Positions 1 through 5,229 of a stretch of DNA of 5,680 bases are shown here, one piece after another. Under the pieces are notes generated by a model. That model saw only the letters and a program-made list of their open reading frames with translations. It searched no databases and was not told the DNA's origin. Every line of letters starts with the position of its first letter. Positions within the stretch are counted from its first letter, which is position 1. A program made the position numbers and the translations under genes. Source of the DNA: Lawsonibacter sp. (lineage in GTDB: Bacteria > Bacillota > Clostridia > Oscillospirales > Oscillospiraceae); assembly GCA_022798855.1 (NCBI GenBank), contig JAAWNI010000145.1, positions 1 through 5,680 of the forward strand, written 5' to 3'.

Positions 1-1
1 G

Positions 2-172
2 TCCCTGCGGGAGAACGAACAGACCGTAATCTCCCTCTACTACCACAAAAACCTCAGCATGAAGGAGATCGCCCAGGTGATGGAGGTCAGCGAGCCCCGC
101 ATCTCCCAGCTCCACTCCCGGGCCATCCAGAAGCTGAAGCTGTATATGAACCAATATATGACCGGCATGTGA
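2..172 (+). CDS. fliA: RNA polymerase sigma factor, FliA/SigD (sigma-28) type, C-terminal fragment
   Basis: The last 56 residues of a sigma-70 family protein; the 5' part lies left of the window. The visible part is sigma region 4: residues about 1-17 (SLRENEQTVISLYYHKN) match the 'L..rE..vi.LyY.e.l' start of region 4. Residues 18-46 form the helix-turn-helix (LSMKEIAQVMEVSEPRISQ, then LHSRAIQKLK) that reads the -35 element. The 'SEPRISQLHSRAI' wording is typical of the FliA/SigD/WhiG group rather than of housekeeping sigma factors. By family knowledge, this factor directs RNA polymerase to late flagellar, motor and chemotaxis promoters. It sits 31 nt upstream of flgF with no terminator between, as in Bacillota where sigD lies inside or at the end of the fla/che operon. 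Regions 2 and 3 are not visible, so another flagellar-linked sigma factor cannot be fully excluded. Confidence 0.85.
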   Translation, partial: SLRENEQTVISLYYHKNLSMKEIAQVMEVSEPRISQLHSRAIQKLKLYMNQYMTGM

Positions 173-203
173 GCCAAGGGCCGGAACGAGAGGAGTTTTC
201 CAC

Positions 204-959
204 ATGATCAAGGGCTTTTACAACCTGACCTCCGGGATGCTGTCCCAGGGGCGCAGGCTGGACGTGGTGGCCAACAACATGACCAACATCTCCACCGCTG
301 GCTTTAAAGCCGAGCACTACACCGACCGCACCTTTGATGAGGTCCTGATCTCCCGGGTCGGGAACAAGATCAAATCCCCTTATGAGACATTCGAGCCCTA
401 TCAGGCCTATATCCTGGCCCCCGACCAGCTGTACACCGACTACACCCAGGGCTCCCTGGAGGAAACCTCCCTGCCCCTGGACTTCGCCATTGAGGGGGAG
501 GGCTTTTTCGCTATCGACACCGGAAACGGGGTGGCCTACACCCGGGCAGGCAGCTTTACCCTGGACAACGAGGGCTATCTGTGCCTGTCTGAGCTGGGCC
601 GGGTGCTGGACCGGGAGGGCAGCCCCATTCAGCTGCCCACTGACAAGATTGAGGCCGACGCGGTGGGCAACCTGTACACCAAGGACGGCAACGACTATAT
701 GGGCACCCTGGGGGTGTATATGTTTGAGGACAACCAGGCGCTGGAGCGCACCCCATACGGCCTGTTCACCGGCCAGGGCGCCCAGCTGAACGAGGACGTG
801 GTCATCCACCACAAGCAGGTGGAGCGGTCCAACGTGAACATGGTCAAGGAGATGGTGAACATGATGTCCACCCAGCGCACCCTCCAGAGCGCGGCCCAGA
901 TGAGCAAGATCTACGACGAGGTCATCAAGCGGGTGGTCAACGACATCGGCCGGCTGTAA
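204..959 (+). CDS. flgF: Flagellar hook-basal body rod protein, FlgF-like (FlhO type)
   Basis: A 251-residue protein, normal length for FlgF/FlgG. Rod proteins are exported by the flagellar type III system and stack to form the axial rod between the MS ring and the hook. The N-terminal flg_bb_rod motif is at residues 16-36 (core LDVVANNMTNISTAGFK). The central domain has the family signature TQGSLEETSLPLDFAIEGEG and then FFAI (81-104), followed by YTRAGSFTLDNEGYL (112-126). The C-terminal helix (206-245; VERSNVNMVKEMVNMMSTQR) matches Flg_bbr_C and pairs with the N-terminal helix. No Sec signal is seen, as expected for T3SS cargo. The start is supported by GAGAGGAG at 188-195, 8 nt upstream of the ATG. 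The short central domain and first position of the pair favour FlgF (FlhO in Bacillus) over FlgG, but this choice is less sure than the family. Confidence 0.85.
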   Translation: MIKGFYNLTSGMLSQGRRLDVVANNMTNISTAGFKAEHYTDRTFDEVLISRVGNKIKSPYETFEPYQAYILAPDQLYTDYTQGSLEETSLPLDFAIEGEGFFAIDTGNGVAYTRAGSFTLDNEGYLCLSELGRVLDREGSPIQLPTDKIEADAVGNLYTKDGNDYMGTLGVYMFEDNQALERTPYGLFTGQGAQLNEDVVIHHKQVERSNVNMVKEMVNMMSTQRTLQSAAQMSKIYDEVIKRVVNDIGRL

Positions 960-988
960 AAACGGCCCTTTGAGGTTTGGAACCACGG

Positions 989-1005
989 CGGCGGCCAGGC
1001 CGCCG
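989..1005 (+). other. GC-rich hairpin in the flgF-flgG spacer
   Basis: The 78-nt spacer between the two rod genes holds a perfect 7-bp inverted repeat, CGGCGGC / GCCGCCG, with a 3-nt CAG loop. No T tract follows, so it does not look like an intrinsic terminator. It could stabilise an mRNA end or tune flgF/flgG stoichiometry, but in a GC-rich sequence a stem of this size may be chance. Confidence 0.35.
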
Positions 1006-1037
1006 GCCCTGAGCGAAAGAAAGGCGGGAGAAAAGCA

Positions 1038-1817
1038 ATGAATATGTCCTTTTACACCGGCGCTGTTGGCGCGTATATGCAGAATCAGCGCATGAATGTC
1101 CAGTCCAACAACATCGCCAACGTGAACAACTACGGCTATAAGGCGGAGCGGGCCACCTTCCACCACCTGATGTACGGCAACGTGGTCGGCATCGACGAGG
1201 AGCGGCTGCCCAAGGGCTCCGGCACCAAGATGGTGAAGGCCAGCATCGACTACACCTGCAACGGCTACGCCGATACCGGCCGGACCTTCGACTTCGCCAT
1301 CCAGGGGGACGGCTTTTTCGCCCTGTACAACCCGGTCAACGAGGATATCTCCTTCACCCGGGACGGCGCCTTTATCATGGCCCAGTTCCAGGTCCCTCCC
1401 GCCGAGGACGCCGAGCCGGAGATCGACCCGGAAACCGGCGAGGAGATACCCCCCGAACCCACCGTCGAGTGGCGGCTGTCGGACAACGAGGGGCGCTGCG
1501 TGCTGGACAGCATGGGCAACTTTATCATCATCGACCCGGACGACCGGAAGGCCGACCTGGACGTGGGCGTCTTTGACTACCGGATCTACGACGGCATGCT
1601 CCATGCGGACAGCGGCCGCTTTTCCCCCATCGACAAGAACGGCGACCTCTACCTGGGCACCGGCAAGGTGATCCGGGGCTACCTGGAGCTGTCCAATGTG
1701 GACCTGGCCCAGGAGATGGTGAAGGTAATCGAGTCCCAGCGGGCATACAGCTACGCCCTGCGGATGGTCCAGACCTCAGATGAGATTGAGCAGACCATCA
1801 ACGGGCTGAGCAACTGA
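1038..1817 (+). CDS. flgG: Flagellar hook-basal body rod protein, FlgG-like (FlhP type)
   Basis: A 259-residue rod protein paralogous to the preceding gene. The N-terminal rod motif is at residues 19-36 (MNVQSNNIANVNNYGYK), followed by RATFHHLMY, which resembles the FlgG 'RANFEDLLYQ' segment. The central signature GRTFDFAIQGDGFFAL is at 81-96, then ISFTRDGAF (104-112). The C-terminal Flg_bbr_C helix is at 214-256 (GYLELSNVDLAQEMVKVIES, then QRAY), where 'LE.SNVD...EMV..I..QRAY' is close to FlgG. Residues about 118-145 are an acidic, proline-rich stretch (PPAEDAEPEIDPETGEEIPP) that interrupts the central domain between the TRDGAF strand and the 'SDNEGRCVLDSMGNFI' strand. Such an insert is not a conserved part of the family. 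The start follows GGCGGGAG at 1023-1030 with 7-nt spacing. It probably forms the distal rod, next to the hook. FlgF versus FlgG naming between the two paralogues is by similarity of short motifs only. Confidence 0.82.
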   Translation: MNMSFYTGAVGAYMQNQRMNVQSNNIANVNNYGYKAERATFHHLMYGNVVGIDEERLPKGSGTKMVKASIDYTCNGYADTGRTFDFAIQGDGFFALYNPVNEDISFTRDGAFIMAQFQVPPAEDAEPEIDPETGEEIPPEPTVEWRLSDNEGRCVLDSMGNFIIIDPDDRKADLDVGVFDYRIYDGMLHADSGRFSPIDKNGDLYLGTGKVIRGYLELSNVDLAQEMVKVIESQRAYSYALRMVQTSDEIEQTINGLSN

Positions 1818-1832
1818 TCGGGGAGGTAGAAC

Positions 1833-2459
1833 ATGAGCGTTAAGAGCTTTGAACAGATGAATTCCCTGGAGATCGACACCCTGCGGGAGATCGGCAGCAT
1901 CGGGACGGGCAACGCCGCCACCGCCCTGTCCCAGATGCTGGGGAAGGAGGTGCGCATCACCCTGCCGGAGGTGCGCATCATGGGCTATAACGAGGCCATC
2001 GAGTGGATCGGGGGCCCGGAGGCGGTGACCGCCGGAGTCCTGGTCAAGATGAGCGGCGACATGGGCGGCATCATGCTGTCGGTGCAGAAGCTGGAGCTGG
2101 TGAACATCATCCTGGAGGCCATGCTGGGGCAGAGCATCCAGGGCTATGAGGACCTGGCCGAGCTGGAGCAGTCCGCCCTGATCGAGATTGGCAACATTAT
2201 GATCTCCGCCTTTGTCAACGCCCTTTCCGGCCTGGCCGGAATCCAGGTGAACCTGACGGTGCCCGCCTTCGCGGTGGACATGCAGGGCGCTATTCTAGCG
2301 GTGCCCATGGCCGAGTACGGCGGCATGTCGGACTATCTCATGACCATTGGCGGAAACTTTGTGTGCGACGGCAAAGAGGTGCCGAGCCACCTGCTGCTGT
2401 CGCCGGATTTGCGTTCCCTTAATTTCTTGCTGAGGAAGCTGGGAGTTAGCGATGAGTGA
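1833..2459 (+). CDS. cheC: CheY-P phosphatase CheC
   Basis: A 208-residue cytoplasmic protein of the CheC/FliY/CheX family, the usual length for two-site CheC. It dephosphorylates CheY-P and, when bound to CheD, controls receptor adaptation. The duplicated active-site pattern [D/S]-x3-E-x2-N-x22-P is visible twice. The second copy is intact: S114, E118, N121, P144 (ALIEIGNIMISAFVNALS). The first copy keeps D15, E19 and P45, but residue 22, normally the catalytic Asn, is Ser (LREIGSIGTGNAATALSQML). D149, in the segment where Bacillus CheC is reported to contact CheD, is present (AFAVDMQ). The start follows GGGAGGT at 1821-1827 with 5-nt spacing, 15 nt after flgG. The 3' end overlaps cheD by 8 nt. 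It lacks the C-terminal SpoA domain and the N-terminal switch peptide of FliY, so it is CheC rather than FliY. Confidence 0.93.
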   Translation: MSVKSFEQMNSLEIDTLREIGSIGTGNAATALSQMLGKEVRITLPEVRIMGYNEAIEWIGGPEAVTAGVLVKMSGDMGGIMLSVQKLELVNIILEAMLGQSIQGYEDLAELEQSALIEIGNIMISAFVNALSGLAGIQVNLTVPAFAVDMQGAILAVPMAEYGGMSDYLMTIGGNFVCDGKEVPSHLLLSPDLRSLNFLLRKLGVSDE

Positions 2460-2937
2460 CAGTAAACTGACAGTAGGAATCGCGGATATGAAGATAGCCC
2501 AGGGAAACAGCGTTCTGGTCACATACGCGCTGGGCTCCTGCATCGGCCTCTGCTTTCATGACCCGCGGCTGAAGCTGGGGGCGCTGCTCCATATTATGCT
2601 GCCCATCAATATGGAGACGGGCCGGACCCACCCCATGAAGTACGCCGACACCGGCATCCGGGAGACGCTGAAACAGATGGAAGCCCGGGGCTCCTCCCGC
2701 AGCCGGATCACTGTCAAAATCGCCGGCGGGGCCAAGATGTTTGAAATCGCCGGCGGCAGCGGCCTGGGCAACATCGGGCAGCGGAACATCGAGAGCGTCA
2801 ACGCCATCCTGAAGCGGGAGAACATTCGGCTCCTGGCCCAGGAGGTGGGGGGCAAGGTGGCCCGGACGCTGTTCTTCGACGTAAACACCGGCCAGGGCTG
2901 CGTCCGGTCCTATGGACAGAAGGATATCTTTTTTTAG
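2452..2937 (+). CDS. cheD: Chemoreceptor glutamine deamidase CheD
   Basis: A 161-residue cytoplasmic enzyme, full length for CheD. It converts specific receptor glutamines to glutamate, tuning receptor activity, and also binds CheC. The catalytic triad is complete and spaced as in Thermotoga CheD: T24 and C30 in VTYALGSCIGLC, and H47 in ALLHIMLP (T-x5-C-x16-H). Other family blocks follow: HPMKYADTGI (60-69), KIAGGAKMFEI (89-99), GLGNIGQRNIESV (104-116) and VGGKVARTLFFDVNTGQ (137-153). The start is inside the end of cheC (ATGAGTGA, 8-nt overlap) with GGGAG at 2441-2445 and 6-nt spacing. This implies translational coupling and suits the physical CheC-CheD partnership. The coding end contains a run of seven T residues (2929-2935) reading Phe-Phe-stop. 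Confidence 0.95.
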   Translation: MSDSKLTVGIADMKIAQGNSVLVTYALGSCIGLCFHDPRLKLGALLHIMLPINMETGRTHPMKYADTGIRETLKQMEARGSSRSRITVKIAGGAKMFEIAGGSGLGNIGQRNIESVNAILKRENIRLLAQEVGGKVARTLFFDVNTGQGCVRSYGQKDIFF

Positions 2938-2964
2938 TGGGATAAAATCGTAATTTGATTAGAG

Positions 2965-2971
2965 TAAGGAG
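2965..2971 (+). promoter_or_regulatory. Ribosome binding site that fixes the cheV start
   Basis: TAAGGAG is a strong Shine-Dalgarno sequence. Its last G is the first base of an in-frame GTG at 2971, so that GTG cannot be the start it serves. It is 8 nt from the ATG at 2980, an ideal distance, so the start is placed at 2980. Confidence 0.85.
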
Positions 2972-2979
2972 TGTCAGAA

Positions 2980-3900
2980 ATGGCGGATGTTCACAACAGC
3001 GGGATCCTTCTGGAGTCCGGCACCAATGAGATAGAGATCATGGAGTTCACCATCGACGGGAGCCTCTATGGCATCAACGTGGCCAAGGTGCGGGAGATCA
3101 TCATGTCCGCGCCGGTGAAGCTGATGCCCCACGCCCACCCGGCGGTGGAGGGCATCTTCAAGCCCCGGGACGCCGTCATCACCGTGGTGGATCTGCCCGG
3201 ATACCTGGGGATAGACAAGGAGAAGAGCACAAAGGACCTGTTTATCATCACCAATTTCAATAAAATGTTCATCGCCTTCCGGGTGCACACCGTGGTGGGC
3301 ATCAGCCGCATCTCCTGGACCGACATCCATAAGCCGGACAAGACGGTGTCCGGCGGCTCCGAGGGGGTGGCCACCGGCATTGCCCAGTGCGGCGGCGACC
3401 TGGTCACCATCCTGGACTTTGAGCGCATCGTGGCCGAAATCGCCCCCGAAACCACCATCCGGGTGGAGGAGATCGACCGGATGGGCCCACGGTCCCGCAG
3501 CGAGGAGCCCATCTGGATCGCTGAGGACTCCATCCTCCTGTCCAAGATGATCGAGGAGTGCCTGGGCAAGGCGGGCTACGCCAATCTGCGTATGTTCCCC
3601 AATGGCCGGGAGCTGTGGGAGTCGCTGAACGAGCTGCCCAAGGACCACGTTTTAGAGGACGACGTGGCGCTGGTCATCACCGATATCGAGATGCCCCAGA
3701 TGGACGGCCACCGCCTGACCAAGCTGATTAAGGACAACGCCCGCTTTAAAGATATCCCCCTGATTATTTTCTCCTCCCTCATCAGCGAGGAAATGCGCAT
3801 CAAGGGCCGCCAGCTGGGCGCGGATGAGCAGATGAGCAAGCCGGAGATCGGCCATCTGGTGGATGTGATGGACCATCTGCTGGCGGAAAAGAGAAAATAA
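2980..3900 (+). CDS. cheV: Chemotaxis coupling protein CheV (CheW domain fused to a receiver domain)
   Basis: A 306-residue protein, the usual CheV length. The CheW-like domain spans about residues 17-153 (MEFTIDGSLYGINVAKVREI near its start, GGDLVTILDFERI near its end) and couples chemoreceptors to the CheA kinase. The receiver domain spans about 175-302. Its acidic pair is E182-D183 (WIAEDS), the phosphoacceptor is D235 (ITDIEMPQMDG), the switch Ser is S265 (IIFSS) and the conserved Lys is K287 (MSKPE), so it should accept phosphate from CheA and act in adaptation. The ATG at 2980 is chosen because of the SD at 2965-2971; a GTG 9 nt upstream overlaps that SD. The 42-nt gap after cheD is unusually AT-rich for this locus, but no convincing promoter was found in it. 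Its place after cheC-cheD puts three non-CheB/CheR adaptation proteins side by side. Confidence 0.94.
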   Translation: MADVHNSGILLESGTNEIEIMEFTIDGSLYGINVAKVREIIMSAPVKLMPHAHPAVEGIFKPRDAVITVVDLPGYLGIDKEKSTKDLFIITNFNKMFIAFRVHTVVGISRISWTDIHKPDKTVSGGSEGVATGIAQCGGDLVTILDFERIVAEIAPETTIRVEEIDRMGPRSRSEEPIWIAEDSILLSKMIEECLGKAGYANLRMFPNGRELWESLNELPKDHVLEDDVALVITDIEMPQMDGHRLTKLIKDNARFKDIPLIIFSSLISEEMRIKGRQLGADEQMSKPEIGHLVDVMDHLLAEKRK

Positions 3901-3901
3901 G

Positions 3902-3908
3902 TAGGGTG
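3902..3908 (+). promoter_or_regulatory. Ribosome binding site that fixes the EAL-HDOD start
   Basis: TAGGGTG lies just after the cheV stop and 6 nt before the ATG at 3915. An in-frame GTG at 3906 falls inside this site and has no SD of its own, so the ATG at 3915 is preferred. The match to the anti-SD is moderate. Confidence 0.65.
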
Positions 3909-3914
3909 AATGCA

Positions 3915-5177
3915 ATGACAAACAGTAAGTATATCGTCCGCCAGCCGGTCAAGGACCTGAAAGGCGGGATCATCGGTTATGAGATTCAGTACCACGGCGA
4001 AAACCAGGCCTACTCCATGGAGGAGGGCGGGAACGATTTCGCGGCCGCCGACACAGTCTACAGCTTTTTGACCCAGAACACCGGCAAGGCGCTGAAAGGC
4101 TCCCTGAATTTTATGACCTTTACCACCACCCTGCTGATGAAGCAGACCCCGAAGCTCTTTGACAGCGGCGACTTGGTGATCCAGGTGGGGGAGGACGTCA
4201 TCATCCACCCCCTGGCCATGCGGTTTTTGGAGCGGTACAACAAGGAGGGCTATAAGCTGGCGGTGAACGACTTCCAGTTCTCCCCCCGATACTTCTCCAT
4301 CATCGACAAGTTCGACTATATCAAGATCAATTTCCAGACCGCCGCCGACGTCAGCATCCGCAATATCGTGGAGCTGGCCCACAGTATGGGCAAAAAGTGC
4401 GTCGCCATCGGCGTGGACACCGAGGACCTGTATCAGAAGGCCTTCATCATGGAGGTGGACGCCATGGAGGGCCTGTGGGTGGCGGAGAAGCTCTTCACCG
4501 CCGTCCACTCCAGCAGCTTCCTCCAGAGCAGCTTTTTCCGCCTGCTGGTGGCCATCAACCGGGACGTCCCAGACGTGGAGGAGATTGAGCAGATCATCTC
4601 CATGGACGCCGTCCTCACCTACAGCCTGCTGAAAATCGTCAACTCCAGCTACTTCGCCCTGCGCAACCGGGCCACCGACGTCCACCAGGCCATCGTGGTC
4701 ATGGGCCTGGGCCAGCTGCGCCAGTGGATCTATCTGCTGGGCACCGGCAACGGGGAGGAGGGCATTGACGCCGGCCAGGAGGAATTTTTGAAACTGTCCT
4801 TTATGCGGGGCAGCTTCTGCGCCGCCCTGATCAAGCTGACCCAGGATATGCCCATCTCCCAGAACGAGGCCTATCTGATGGGAATGTTCTCCACCCTGAA
4901 CTACCTGATTGCCGCCCCCATGGAGGATATTCTGGCCGACCTGCCCATCGCCCAGGAGGTGAAGGACGCCCTGCTGTTCCACTCCGGCAAGTGCGGCGAC
5001 TTGTACGACCTGGTGCTCAGCTACGAGCGGGCCGACTGGAAGGTGATTGGCGACCTGGCCGACTCCCTGAACATCCCCGTCAACCTGCTGACCAACACCT
5101 ATTTCAACTGCCTGAATGAGGTGGACACCCTGTGGCGCTCCCTGATGGAGACGAGCGAGGGGATTCCCGCCACCTGA
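3915..5177 (+). CDS. Degenerate EAL domain-HDOD signalling protein (YuxH-like)
   Basis: A 420-residue cytoplasmic protein. Residues about 5-195 have an EAL fold but not its catalytic signature: the EAL/ExLxR position reads YEIQYH (E23), the DDFGTG position reads NDFQFS (118-123), the IKID position reads IKIN (N139), and the AEGVET position reads AIGVDT (I165). Phosphodiesterase activity on c-di-GMP is therefore very unlikely; ligand binding is uncertain. Residues about 203-385 are an HDOD domain, with IEQIISMDAVLTYSLLKIVN followed by SSYF (224-247) and the AIVVMGLGQLRQWIYLL block (259-275). HDOD proteins lack the HD metal-dependent hydrolase residues and act as regulatory scaffolds. The EAL-HDOD order matches the family containing Bacillus YuxH and cmdABC-like proteins. 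It begins 14 nt after cheV and is the last gene before a strong terminator, so it is probably co-expressed with the chemotaxis genes. Its exact role here is unknown. Confidence 0.85.
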   Translation: MTNSKYIVRQPVKDLKGGIIGYEIQYHGENQAYSMEEGGNDFAAADTVYSFLTQNTGKALKGSLNFMTFTTTLLMKQTPKLFDSGDLVIQVGEDVIIHPLAMRFLERYNKEGYKLAVNDFQFSPRYFSIIDKFDYIKINFQTAADVSIRNIVELAHSMGKKCVAIGVDTEDLYQKAFIMEVDAMEGLWVAEKLFTAVHSSSFLQSSFFRLLVAINRDVPDVEEIEQIISMDAVLTYSLLKIVNSSYFALRNRATDVHQAIVVMGLGQLRQWIYLLGTGNGEEGIDAGQEEFLKLSFMRGSFCAALIKLTQDMPISQNEAYLMGMFSTLNYLIAAPMEDILADLPIAQEVKDALLFHSGKCGDLYDLVLSYERADWKVIGDLADSLNIPVNLLTNTYFNCLNEVDTLWRSLMETSEGIPAT

Positions 5178-5192
5178 TTTTTACGGAAAGAC

Positions 5193-5226
5193 AGCAAAAG
5201 CCCGGCCGATTGGCCGGGCTTTTGCT
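5193..5226. terminator. Bidirectional intrinsic terminator between convergent genes
   Basis: A perfect 15-bp inverted repeat, AGCAAAAGCCCGGCC / GGCCGGGCTTTTGCT, closes on a 4-nt GATT loop. The GC core is followed by TTTTGCTCT on the plus strand, and by symmetry by a T run on the minus strand. It sits 15 nt after the EAL-HDOD stop and 3 nt beyond the stop of the opposing gene, so it can end both transcripts. Confidence 0.93.
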
Positions 5227-5229
5227 CTA

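Noticed and set aside
87..1604. 505-codon open frame on the minus strand opposite the sigma factor, flgF and flgG genes
   Set aside because: It lies antisense to three genes with clear family motifs, its product is low-complexity Val/Gly/His-rich with no recognisable domain, and such long shadow frames are common opposite GC-rich genes.
2900..2937. Possible intrinsic terminator after cheD (T7 run preceded by GTCC-TAT-GGAC)
   Set aside because: The stem is only 4 bp and lies too far from the T run; the T run is coding (Phe-Phe-stop). The operon is expected to continue into cheV.
2941..2979. Sigma-28 promoter candidate (TAAA near 2943) before cheV
   Set aside because: No GCCGATAA-like -10 box appears at the required distance.
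2974..3648. 224-codon open frame on the minus strand opposite cheV
   Set aside because: His/Gly/Val-rich antisense composition, no motif, and fully covered by cheV.
3576..4982. 468-codon open frame on the minus strand opposite cheV and the EAL-HDOD gene
   Set aside because: It has the same shadow pattern and spans the junction of two well-supported genes with no domain of its own.
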